A stretch of DNA of 8,687 nucleotides from JAQGMJ01 sp036271855 (GTDB lineage Bacteria > Pseudomonadota > Gammaproteobacteria > Burkholderiales > JAEUOS01). The position numbers were made by a program, and so were the translations under genes. The DNA lies in NCBI GenBank assembly GCA_036271855.1, contig DATAZV010000243.1:1-8687 (forward strand). Reading direction: 5' to 3'. Within the stretch, counting starts at the first letter, position 1; every line of letters starts with the position of its first letter. Under the pieces are notes generated by a model. That model saw only the letters and a list, made by a program, of their open reading frames with translations. It did no database searches and was not told the DNA's origin. This document shows, piece by piece, positions 1 through 6,193 of this stretch.

Positions 1-32
1 ACGCTTGATGCCTGATCAAGCCGCCGATGCCA

Positions 33-81
33 GCCGCTTTTACGCCCGGCTACGCCTGCCGTTTTTACGCCCGGCTACGCC
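33..81. repeat. Imperfect tandem repeat, two 24-bp units
   Basis: Two 24-bp copies (33-56 and 58-81) differ at one base (GCCGC versus GCCGT before TTTACGCCCGGCTACGCC), giving a 25-bp period. The second copy contains the TAG stop codon (75-77, minus strand) of the NTF2-like gene, and its last bases form a small hairpin, CCGGC-TAC-GCCGG, at 71-83. No T-tract follows on either strand, so it is not a standard terminator. It may be a local duplication or one end of a dispersed repeat. Only two copies are visible because the window starts just upstream. Confidence 0.7.
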
Positions 82-455
82 GGTATGGGGGTGGACTGCC
101 ACACCACCATCTGCCAGCCCTTGGCGCCCTTGACCCACACATTGGTATAGCGGCTGTTGAGCAGCTTAGGCGCGCCGTGGATGATCGCGTCCATTTTCGT
201 GTGCCCGGTCACCACCACGGTGTCGCCGTTGTACACCTGCATCTCTTCCACCGGGCGGTCGATTTTCAGGTACTTGAACACGCCCTTTTTGCACAGGGCG
301 ATGTACTCGGCGCGGTTGTCCGCCTGCGCGGTGGAGTGGGTGTACATCAGGTGGTCGCCCAGCAGTTGTTCCAGGGTGTCGAAGTCGCTGTCGATCATCG
401 CCTGGAAGCGGCGGTCCTCGAGTTTCTTGATTTCGGCCTTGATGGCATCGCTCAT
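75..455 (-). CDS. NTF2/SnoaL-like small protein (DUF4440-type)
   Basis: This 126-residue protein looks like a single-domain nuclear-transport-factor-2-like (SnoaL/DUF4440) cone-fold protein. A helical N-terminus (about 3-32) with ExxR and a D-F-D-x-L-E-x-L pattern leads to GDHLMYTHS (33-41) and then DNRAEYI (46-52), which is typical of this group. The C-terminal strands include NVWVKGAKGWQMVVWQST (105-122), also characteristic. There is no signal peptide or membrane segment, so it should be cytoplasmic. Family members include small-molecule isomerases, dehydratases and ligand-binding proteins; the substrate here cannot be assigned. The ATG is preceded by GGAG at a 7-nt gap. The gene is divergent from the exonuclease gene and shares a 150-bp control region with it. 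Family membership is fairly secure, enzymatic activity is not. Confidence 0.82.
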   Translation of the reverse strand: MSDAIKAEIKKLEDRRFQAMIDSDFDTLEQLLGDHLMYTHSTAQADNRAEYIALCKKGVFKYLKIDRPVEEMQVYNGDTVVVTGHTKMDAIIHGAPKLLNSRYTNVWVKGAKGWQMVVWQSTPIPA

Positions 456-459
456 GTTC

Positions 460-470
460 TGTCTCCGTTG
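460..470 (-). promoter_or_regulatory. Ribosome binding site, CAACGGAGACA type
   Basis: On the minus strand CAACGGAGACA lies 5-15 bases upstream of the NTF2-like ATG and fixes that start. The same 11-mer occurs 4-14 bases before the enolase-superfamily gene at 4145-4155. Confidence 0.65.
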
Positions 471-490
471 AAATTGCGGTTGCGGCGCCC

Positions 491-554
491 ATTATCTTAC
501 GGTGCGCGCTTGAATGCGGCGCGGCACGCGGTAATCCGCCGCATGCTAAGGTAG
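491..554. promoter_or_regulatory. Divergent control region (NTF2-like / exonuclease genes)
   Basis: The 150-bp gap between the two divergent genes holds several signals. A minus-strand -10-like TAAGATAAT lies at 491-499, about 36-44 bases before the NTF2-like ATG, with no good -35. An 8-bp inverted repeat ATGCGGCG / CGCCGCAT lies at 514-521 and 537-544. A block GCGGTAA (528-534) is followed by TAAGGTAG (547-554). The last two blocks recur in the same order in the gap around 4199-4238. TAAGGT could also act as a plus-strand -10 for the exonuclease gene. All assignments are from motif reading only. Confidence 0.35.
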
Positions 555-605
555 CCTTGTGTTGTAACCCCGTGCGCCGTGATCCGGTCCGGCGCGGCAT
601 CTGCG

Positions 606-1994
606 ATGTTCTCTCCCTACACAGTCTTTCTCGACCTCGAAACCACCGGCCTGTCTCCGCGCGAAGACGGCATCACCGAAATCGGCGTGGTGATGCTGCG
701 TCCGGGTGAAGAGCCGCGCGAGTGGTCCACCCTGGTCAAGCCGGCGATGTCGATCCCACCGGAAATCGCGGCGATGACCGGCATCACCAACGAGATGGTG
801 CGCGGGGCGCCGCGCTTCGCCGAGGTGGCCGATACGCTGGCCGAACTGCTCGAAGGCGCGGTGCTGGTGGCGCACAACGCGCGCTTCGACTACGCCTTTC
901 TCAAGCAGGCTTATGCGCGCGAGGGCTACGCGTTTTTCGTGCCGACCCTGTGCACCGCGCGCCTGGCGCGCGAACTGGAGCCGGACCTGGAGCATGCGGG
1001 GCTGGATGCGCTGTCTGAACGTTATCGCCTCGGCAATGCGGACAGGCACCGCGCGCTGGGCGATGCGCGCCTGACCCATGCGCTGGCGCAGGCGATGGCG
1101 CGCAAGTTCGACAGCGTTGACGTGGAGGCGGCGGTCAAGCGCGTGCTGCGCCGGCCCTCGCTGCCTAAGCATTTGCCGGTGGATACGCTGGTGAATATTC
1201 CGGACGGCCCCGGTGTCTACCTGTTTTACGGCCTGAACCAGCACCCGCTGTACATCGGCAAGGCCAAGAGCCTGCGCGAGCGCGTCGGCGGGCATTTCTC
1301 GGGTGATTGGATGAGCGAGCGCGGCGCGCGCCTCTCCGAAGAGCTGCGGCGCATCGAATGGGTGGAGACGGCCGGCGAACTCTCCGCCCTGCTGCTGGAA
1401 GCGGAATTGATCCGCGACCGCCTGCCCTCGCACAATGTGCTGTTGCGCCGGCGCACCGAGCCGGTGGCTATCGTGCTGAACCATGAAGTGCGTGGCGTTG
1501 AGTACCGCAAGGCTTCGGGGCTGGCGCACACGGACCTCGAAGATTTGCACGGCCCTTACTCCTCGCGCGCTTCGGCGCGCTCCACCCTCACCGCGCTGGC
1601 CGACGAGTATCACTTGTGTTTGAAGACCCTCGGCCTGGAGCGCAAGCGCAAGGACGAGGTGCCGCAAACTTCGTGCTTTGCCTGGCAGGTGAATCGCTGC
1701 CTGGGCGCTTGTTGCGGCGAGGAAAGCGCCGAGGCGCACTGGGATCGAGTGGTCGAGGCACTTGGCCCGGCACGCATGCCACCCTGGCCGCATGAGGGGC
1801 CGGTGGAGCTGATCGAATGCGACCCGGCGAGCGGGCGCGAGGCGCGTTTCGTGGTCGATCGCTGGTGCCTGGTATCCCCCGCCGGCGCGGTGCAGGAGTT
1901 CGACCGCGAAATCTTTCGCGTGCTGCGGCCTTACATCGAGGGCCGCAAGCGCAAGTCGGCGGTGATCGTCAGGGTTCTCGAAGCTACTGCTTGA
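606..1994 (+). CDS. DnaQ-type exonuclease fused to a UvrC/Cho-type GIY-YIG nuclease
   Basis: The predicted 462-residue protein joins two nuclease domains. Residues 5-165 are a DEDDh 3'-5' exonuclease of the DnaQ type: DLETTG (D10, E12), HNARFD (D95) and HRALGD (H148, D153). Residues 195-285 are a GIY-YIG domain like the UvrC N-terminus and Cho: GVY (203-205), YIG (216-218), R224 and the metal-binding Glu in LLLE (E265). A UvrC-like cysteine segment follows (C338, C357, C365, C369). The likely role is incision plus trimming of damaged DNA in the cytoplasm; similar fusions are known in bacteria, sometimes annotated as DNA polymerase III epsilon subunit. It is not a replicative epsilon subunit in any obvious way. 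The start is uncertain: ATG 606 places the domain right at the N-terminus, while an in-frame GTG at 579 adds nine residues, and neither has a clear ribosome site. The end overlaps the convergent Bug gene by 11 bp. Confidence 0.88.
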   Translation: MFSPYTVFLDLETTGLSPREDGITEIGVVMLRPGEEPREWSTLVKPAMSIPPEIAAMTGITNEMVRGAPRFAEVADTLAELLEGAVLVAHNARFDYAFLKQAYAREGYAFFVPTLCTARLARELEPDLEHAGLDALSERYRLGNADRHRALGDARLTHALAQAMARKFDSVDVEAAVKRVLRRPSLPKHLPVDTLVNIPDGPGVYLFYGLNQHPLYIGKAKSLRERVGGHFSGDWMSERGARLSEELRRIEWVETAGELSALLLEAELIRDRLPSHNVLLRRRTEPVAIVLNHEVRGVEYRKASGLAHTDLEDLHGPYSSRASARSTLTALADEYHLCLKTLGLERKRKDEVPQTSCFAWQVNRCLGACCGEESAEAHWDRVVEALGPARMPPWPHEGPVELIECDPASGREARFVVDRWCLVSPAGAVQEFDREIFRVLRPYIEGRKRKSAVIVRVLEATA

Positions 1995-2940
1995 TCAGCT
2001 TGATTTCCTGCAGGAACTTGCGGCGTGAGGCCACCTCGTCCAGCACGTGCTTTTGCATCTGCTCCATGCTCAGTCCCATCGGGCTTTGCAAATTGTTGCT
2101 CTGGAATTTTTTCCACTCGGCGCGCGCTTCCATCCGGTCCAGCGCGGCGTTTAGAATTTTCAGTACGTCAGGCGGTGTGCCGGCCTTGACCATCACGCCG
2201 CGCCAGAGCATTTCCACCACGTCGTAGCCCTGCTCCTTGAAGGTGGGCACGTCGGGAAAGTAATTGTCGCGTTTGTCGGTGCTGATGCCGAGCAGGCGGA
2301 TGTCGCCATTTTTCAGTTGGCCGAGCGCCGAACTGGGCGTGATGATGGCGGCGTCGATGTGCTTGCCCAGCAGCGCGCTCACCGCCTGGTTGCCGCCGTC
2401 GAAGGGCACCCAGACGTTCCTGAATTTCGCCGCCTGCTGCAAGCGGTAGAACACATACTGGTGAAAGCCGGCGGCGGCGAAACCGCCGACATTGATTTTC
2501 TCCGGCGTCTTGCGCATCGCCTCGATCAGTTCCTTCATCGAGTTGTAGGGGCTGTCTTTCGCCACGGCGACGGCGGAAGCCTCGGCTTGCAGGCCGCGCA
2601 GGAAAATGAAGTCGGCGGGTTTGTAGTCGGAAGCGGGGTCGGCCATCATGAAGGAGGTCGAGCCGGTGGCCGTCACCAGGGTGTAGCCGTCGGCGGGAAG
2701 ATTGCGGGCTGTCGCCATGCCGACGGCGCCGGTGCCGCCGGGCTTGTCTTCCACCACGATGGGCTGCTTCAACTCGTCGCCGAGTTCCTTGCCGACCATG
2801 CGCGCCATCGCGTCCAGCGAGGAGCCGGCGGCGGAAAGGCAGAGGAAACGGATTGCCTTGTCGGGGTATTCGGCGTGGGCAGCGCCCAGCACCAGCATCG
2901 CCGCGCAAATGAGCGCGCCGCGCGGGAGCATGCGGACCAT
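1984..2940 (-). CDS. Bug/TctC-family periplasmic solute-binding protein
   Basis: This 318-residue protein belongs to the Bug/TctC family, which binds carboxylates or related small solutes in the periplasm. A signal peptide (1-23, AHA before EYP) precedes a domain of the usual length. Family marks are DKPGGTGAVGM (65-75), PADGYT (82-87), LLGIS (216-220) and KAGTPPDVL (252-260). The first ligand loop is unusual: CLSAAGSSLD (34-43) replaces the common YPPGG-type sequence, although the Asp is kept. AAGGAG sits 6 nt before the ATG and supports this start over the Met three codons later. It lies 43 bp downstream of the enolase-superfamily gene in the same direction, so the two are probably co-transcribed and the ligand may be that enzyme's substrate. 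No TctA or TctB gene is present, as is common for Bug genes in Burkholderiales. Confidence 0.9.
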   Translation of the reverse strand: MVRMLPRGALICAAMLVLGAAHAEYPDKAIRFLCLSAAGSSLDAMARMVGKELGDELKQPIVVEDKPGGTGAVGMATARNLPADGYTLVTATGSTSFMMADPASDYKPADFIFLRGLQAEASAVAVAKDSPYNSMKELIEAMRKTPEKINVGGFAAAGFHQYVFYRLQQAAKFRNVWVPFDGGNQAVSALLGKHIDAAIITPSSALGQLKNGDIRLLGISTDKRDNYFPDVPTFKEQGYDVVEMLWRGVMVKAGTPPDVLKILNAALDRMEARAEWKKFQSNNLQSPMGLSMEQMQKHVLDEVASRRKFLQEIKLIKQ

Positions 2941-2983
2941 GGAAGTCTCCTTGTCTCGTGAGCCTGCTTGTGGAGTGGCCGCG

Positions 2984-4141
2984 CTATTCGCTCTGGCCGT
3001 CGTCCTCGCTCATGCGCAGCTTGCGCGCGGGGTAGCCCTTGTAGGGGCGGGCGCGCACTTCGGCTTCGTTCATCTCGATGCCCAGGCCCGGCCCGGTAGG
3101 CAACTCGATGTAGCCGTTCACCGGGATCAGCGGGTTGTGCGCCAGGGTCTTGCCGAATTCCTCGTAGGGCACGAAGTACTCGGTGATGGTGAAGTTGGGC
3201 ATGCAGGCGGCCGCGTGTATCGTGGCCGAGAGCGAAACCGTGGTGGAGTTGTAGTTGTGCGGCGAGACGGCGACCATCTCGGCTTCGGCGGCGGCGGCGA
3301 TGAAAATCATTTCCAGGATGCCGCCGCAGTTCGACACGTCCGGGTTGATGATGTCCGCCGCGCGCTTGTTGAACACGGGGCGAAAGCCGGCGCGGCCGTA
3401 GATCGCCTCGCCGGTGACCACCGGGATGCTGGTGGCGGCGCGCACTTCGGCAATCGCCTCCAGGTTCTCCGCCTGGCAGGGTTCCTCGAACCAGTAGGGC
3501 TCGAATTCGGCCAGCGCGTTGGACAGGGCGATGGCGTGAGTGGGCGCCAGGCGGCGATGCAGGTCGAGCAAAATCTCCACATCGGGGCCGACGGCGGAGC
3601 GGATGGCGCGCAGCACCTCCACCGAATGCTTGATGTGATCGCGCGGAATGTAGGTGCGCCAGGGGCGCGGCAGCGGGTCGAGCTTGAGCGCCGTAAAGCC
3701 GCTTTTGACCACGGCTTCCGCCGCCTTGGCGAACTCGGCCGGGTCCTTCATCTTGTAGCTCCAGCCGTTGGCGTAGACCCGTAGCTTGCTGCGGCAGGTG
3801 CCGCCGAGCAACTGGTACACCGGCATGTTGGCGGCCTTGCCGACGGCGTCCCACATCGCCTGTTCCAGGCCGGAGACGGCGCACCAGAATTCGAGGGAGG
3901 AGCGGCGCTGCGCGTAGTCGTCGAAGGCGATTTGCAAAAAATGGCGAATGTTGGTCACTTCGCGGCCGATCAGGTAGCGCCCCAGTTCTTCCACCTGCGC
4001 GCTGATGGCGCGGTCGCGGTCGTACTGGCTGTAGGCCTCGCCCCAGCCGACGATGCCGTCGTCGGTCTCCAGGCGGACGAAGATCAGGTTCTTGCGCCAG
4101 CCCGGGTGCACCACCAGGCATTCCAGCTTCTTGACTTTCAT
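2984..4141 (-). CDS. Enolase-superfamily (mandelate racemase/MLE) acid-sugar-dehydratase-like enzyme
   Basis: The 385-residue protein has the two-domain layout of the enolase superfamily: an N-terminal capping domain (about 1-120) and a TIM barrel. Barrel residues are K153-L-D155, metal ligands D193 (in DLHRR), E219 (in WFEEP) and E245 (in TGE), a second acid/base candidate H195, H295 in SPHN, and E321. The D-x-H pair plus the late His matches D-galactonate dehydratase-type members; the order and spacing follow what I recall for E. coli DgoD almost exactly, shifted by ten residues. Members abstract the proton alpha to a carboxylate and lose water or epimerise. The substrate is probably a sugar acid, but substrate transfer within this superfamily is unreliable. 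GGAG with a 6-nt gap supports the start. The gene leads a unit with a Bug protein and is divergent from the creatininase-family gene. Confidence 0.88.
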   Translation of the reverse strand: MKVKKLECLVVHPGWRKNLIFVRLETDDGIVGWGEAYSQYDRDRAISAQVEELGRYLIGREVTNIRHFLQIAFDDYAQRRSSLEFWCAVSGLEQAMWDAVGKAANMPVYQLLGGTCRSKLRVYANGWSYKMKDPAEFAKAAEAVVKSGFTALKLDPLPRPWRTYIPRDHIKHSVEVLRAIRSAVGPDVEILLDLHRRLAPTHAIALSNALAEFEPYWFEEPCQAENLEAIAEVRAATSIPVVTGEAIYGRAGFRPVFNKRAADIINPDVSNCGGILEMIFIAAAAEAEMVAVSPHNYNSTTVSLSATIHAAACMPNFTITEYFVPYEEFGKTLAHNPLIPVNGYIELPTGPGLGIEMNEAEVRARPYKGYPARKLRMSEDDGQSE

Positions 4142-4144
4142 GCT

Positions 4145-4155
4145 TGTCTCCGTTG
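4145..4155 (-). promoter_or_regulatory. Ribosome binding site, CAACGGAGACA type
   Basis: On the minus strand CAACGGAGACA lies 4-14 bases upstream of the enolase-superfamily ATG. It is the same 11-mer as in front of the NTF2-like gene and fixes the start codon. Confidence 0.65.
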
Positions 4156-4178
4156 TTGCAGCGATCGCCGCAGGCCAA

Positions 4179-4206
4179 ATTTAACAGCGCGCGGGGATGC
4201 GGTAAA
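4179..4206 (-). promoter_or_regulatory. Candidate promoter for the enolase-superfamily gene and Bug gene
   Basis: On the minus strand TTTACC (4206-4201) and TTAAAT (4184-4179) are separated by 16 bp, giving a plausible -35/-10 pair with four of six matches at the -35. The -10 lies about 40 bases before the ATG, leaving a leader of roughly 30 nt with the ribosome site in it. Confidence 0.4.
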
Positions 4207-4249
4207 CGATGCCATTCGCAGCATAAGCGATAAGGTAGGGGCATCCCCG
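4192..4249. promoter_or_regulatory. Inverted repeat and shared block in the divergent control region
   Basis: CGGGGATGC (4192-4200) and GCATCCCCG (4241-4249) form a perfect 9-bp inverted repeat with a 40-bp interval. Between and overlapping them are GCGGTAA (4199-4205), a direct repeat ATAAG-x2-ATAAG (4223-4227, 4230-4234) and TAAGGTAG (4231-4238). The position between divergent operons suggests an operator, but no regulator gene is in the window and the protein that would bind is unknown. Confidence 0.35.
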
Positions 4250-4302
4250 TAAGTGGGCATGCTGCAGCGCAAACAAGTCATGCGCCGGTGGCGCGCAGGC
4301 GC

Positions 4303-4308
4303 TACACT
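4303..4308 (+). promoter_or_regulatory. Candidate -10 box for the creatininase-family gene
   Basis: GCTACACT gives TACACT, four of six matches to TATAAT, 31 bases before the chosen ATG at 4340. I see no convincing -35 at the right distance, so the box may depend on an activator or may be chance. Confidence 0.3.
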
Positions 4309-4339
4309 CACGGTTCAGCAATCCATAAGCAGTCTTCCG

Positions 4340-5089
4340 ATGACCTCAAAACCCCTGTTGCTTGACGAGCTCAAGCATCCCCAGGTGAAAAGCCTGATTG
4401 CCGGCGGCATGGATATGGTGATGCTGCCGCTTGGCGCGGTGGAGCAGCACAGCCTGCACCTGCCGCTCAACGTCGACTGGCTGCTGGCGCAGGAAATCGC
4501 GCGCGGCGTCTCGGCCATTACGCAGGTGCCGGTGCTGCCGGCGATTCCCTACGGCCACTCGTCGAACCACCGCGGCTTTCCCGGCACCTATTCGCTGAAG
4601 CCGGAGACCTTCCAGCGCATCATCGAGGAGATGTGCGACTGGATGCACGCCGAGGGCTTTCGCCGCGTGCTGTTCATCAACGGCAACCTGCCGAACCAGT
4701 TTCCGCTGCAAAGCGCGATTGCGAATACGGGCGTCAAATACGCCGACCTGCGCATGCGCGCGATGAGCTGGTGGGACATCAACCCGGAATTGCGCGCCTG
4801 GTTTTCCACCGACGAGAGTTACGGCCGTTGCCATGCCAACGTCGCCGAGACTTCGCTGATGCTGCATCTGCGGCCCGACCTGGTCGACATGGACAAGACC
4901 TACCGCATGGTCGGCCAGGGCCTGCGGCCGTTCTTTCACTATCCACATGCGGCCGTGTCCAAAGACGGCCACCAGGGTGACCCCAGCACGGCCACCGCCG
5001 AGGCAGGCAAGCGCTATTTCGAAATGGCGGTGCAAAGCCTGGCCGAGCAGGTGAAGGCGGCGCTGGTGGAAACACCGCCCCGGTTTTAA
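4340..5089 (+). CDS. Creatininase-family amidohydrolase, divergent active site
   Basis: This 249-residue protein matches the creatininase family of metal-dependent cyclic-amide hydrolases in length and motif order: GAVEQHSLHLPLNVD (32-46, ligand positions E35, H37, D46), YGHSSNHRGFPGT (71-83), NGNLPN (114-119), CHANVAETS (164-172) and GDPSTATAEAGK (213-224). Two positions depart from the usual pattern: the metal-binding His of the NGH motif is Asn116, and the HAGE-x-E motif reads HANVAE, so one Glu is Val. It may therefore have a changed metal site or another reaction; it should not be called creatinine amidohydrolase. ATG 4340 gives the family length; a GTG at 4253 would add 29 residues without family character. 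The ribosome site is weak. A Bug gene follows after 26 bp, probably in the same transcript. No signal peptide, so cytoplasmic. Confidence 0.85.
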   Translation: MTSKPLLLDELKHPQVKSLIAGGMDMVMLPLGAVEQHSLHLPLNVDWLLAQEIARGVSAITQVPVLPAIPYGHSSNHRGFPGTYSLKPETFQRIIEEMCDWMHAEGFRRVLFINGNLPNQFPLQSAIANTGVKYADLRMRAMSWWDINPELRAWFSTDESYGRCHANVAETSLMLHLRPDLVDMDKTYRMVGQGLRPFFHYPHAAVSKDGHQGDPSTATAEAGKRYFEMAVQSLAEQVKAALVETPPRF

Positions 5090-5104
5090 ACGAATCTGAG
5101 CCGC

Positions 5105-5109
5105 AGGAG
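5105..5109 (+). promoter_or_regulatory. Ribosome binding site of the second Bug gene
   Basis: AGGAG stands 6 nt before the ATG at 5116, a textbook spacing that fixes the start inside the short intergenic gap. Confidence 0.75.
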
Positions 5110-5115
5110 AAAGCC

Positions 5116-6096
5116 ATGAACACCCGTAGATCCCTTCCTGGCGCGGCGCTCGCGCTGGCCGCGCTCGCCCTCTTCAACCCGTTCGCCGCGCAGGCGCAGG
5201 AATATCCCGCCCATCCGGTCAAGTTCATCGTCAGCTATCCGCCCAGCGGGCCGGCCGACATCCTGGCGCGCACCCTGGCGCAAAAACTATCCGAGGGACT
5301 CGGGCAGTCGGTGGTGATCGACAACCGCGCCGGCGCCAACGGCAACATCGGCGCCGAGCTGGCGGCCAAGGCGCCGCCCGACGGCTACACCATCTTCATG
5401 ATGACTTCCAGCCACGCCGCCAACATGACGCTGTACCCGAAGGCGGGCTACGACGTGATGCGCGATTTCGCCCACATCACCAACGTCGCCTCCTATCCGC
5501 TGTTGCTGGTGGTGCACCCGAGCGTGCCGGTGAAAACCGTGGCCGAGCTGGTGGCGTTGGCCAAGGCCAAGCCGGGCGTGCTCAACTTTGCTTCCGCCGG
5601 CAGCGGCGGTGGCGCGCACCTGGCGGGCGAATTGTTCAAGACCATGGCCGGGGTCGACCTGGTGCACGTGCCCTACAAGGGCACCGGCCCGGCGCTGCTC
5701 GATGTGGTCGGCGGCCAGGTCAACCTGATGTTCGCCGGCGTCTCGGCGGCGATGCCGCACGTGAAAGCCGGCAAGCTGCGCCCGCTGGGGGTTTCCAGCC
5801 TGGCGCGCCTGAAGTCGGCGCCGGAGATTCCGACGATTTCGGAATCCGGCGTCAAGGGCTACGAAATCGCTTCCTGGCTCGGTGTGTCGGCGCCCGCCGG
5901 CACGCCGGCGCGCATCGTCAACCGCCTCAACGCCGAAATCGCCAAAGCAGTGCAGCAGCCCGACATGGCCGAGCGCCTGGCGGTGGACGGCGCCGAATCG
6001 CAGGTGACCTCGCCCGAGGTCTTCACCCGCTATGTGGAGACCGAAGTGCGCAAATGGGGCAAGGTGATTCGCGACTCCGGCACCAAGGCCGAGTAG
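5116..6096 (+). CDS. Bug/TctC-family periplasmic solute-binding protein
   Basis: The 326-residue protein is a regular member of the Bug/TctC family. The signal peptide (1-27) has an RR near the start, an Ala/Leu core and AQA before QEYP. The mature domain shows SYPPSGPADILAR (40-52, first ligand loop with the conserved Asp), VIDNRAGANGNIGAE (67-81), PPDGYT (87-92), SSHAANM (98-104), NFASAGSGGGAHL (157-169), HVPYKGTGPAL (184-194) and APAGTP (259-264). It should bind a small carboxylate or related solute in the periplasm. It is 26 bp downstream of the creatininase-family gene and probably shares its mRNA. It differs strongly from the other Bug protein in the ligand loops, so the two are unlikely to share a ligand. 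Membrane partners are not in the window; such orphan Bugs are frequent. Confidence 0.92.
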   Translation: MNTRRSLPGAALALAALALFNPFAAQAQEYPAHPVKFIVSYPPSGPADILARTLAQKLSEGLGQSVVIDNRAGANGNIGAELAAKAPPDGYTIFMMTSSHAANMTLYPKAGYDVMRDFAHITNVASYPLLLVVHPSVPVKTVAELVALAKAKPGVLNFASAGSGGGAHLAGELFKTMAGVDLVHVPYKGTGPALLDVVGGQVNLMFAGVSAAMPHVKAGKLRPLGVSSLARLKSAPEIPTISESGVKGYEIASWLGVSAPAGTPARIVNRLNAEIAKAVQQPDMAERLAVDGAESQVTSPEVFTRYVETEVRKWGKVIRDSGTKAE

Positions 6097-6101
6097 GAAC
6101 G

Positions 6102-6149
6102 AAAAAGCCCGACACGAGTCCGGTTGCGGAGCTGCGCAGAAAGCCGGGC
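6102..6149 (-). terminator. Candidate intrinsic terminator for the DUF4124 gene
   Basis: Read on the minus strand, GCCCG (6149-6145) can pair with CGGGC (6111-6107), which is followed directly by TTTTT (6106-6102). The 33-nt interior has its own small stem (TGCG / CGCA at 6125-6138). The outer stem is short and lies about 80-120 nt past the DUF4124 stop, so this is a tentative call. Confidence 0.35.
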
Positions 6150-6155
6150 ATCAAA

Positions 6156-6167
6156 CTTCGCGCGAAG
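6156..6167. repeat. 12-bp perfect palindrome
   Basis: CTTCGCGCGAAG is its own reverse complement. A related CTCGCGCGAA follows at about 6173-6182. It lies in the convergent gap between the second Bug gene and the DUF4124 gene; the function is unknown. Confidence 0.5.
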
Positions 6168-6193
6168 CTGTGGCTCGCGCGAATAGCTGGTCA

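Noticed and set aside
4..20. CTTGAT/ATCAAG hairpin at the window start as a terminator
   Set aside because: The stem is only 6 bp and no T-run is visible before the window ends, so the context is missing.
27..554. Plus-strand open frame of 175 codons over the NTF2-like gene
   Set aside because: It starts inside the tandem repeat, has His/Val/Leu-rich antisense composition and no ribosome site.
546..1793. Long minus-strand open frame (415 codons) opposite the exonuclease fusion
   Set aside because: It has no recognisable motif and is rich in Arg, Gln, His and Ala, as expected of the antisense of a GC-rich gene. The plus frame has complete DnaQ and GIY-YIG motifs.
2702..3784. Plus-strand open frame of 360 codons spanning the Bug and enolase genes
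   Set aside because: It crosses the gap between two well-supported minus-strand genes and has antisense-type composition.
2769..4244. Long minus-strand open frame (491 codons) in another frame over the enolase-superfamily gene
   Set aside because: It is a shifted frame with an Arg/Ala/Pro-rich composition and no family motif, while the frame at 2984-4141 contains all catalytic residues.
4253..4339. Upstream GTG start extending the creatininase-family protein by 29 residues
   Set aside because: The extra residues show no family match and cross the candidate -10 box; the ATG at 4340 gives the normal family length and metal-site numbering.
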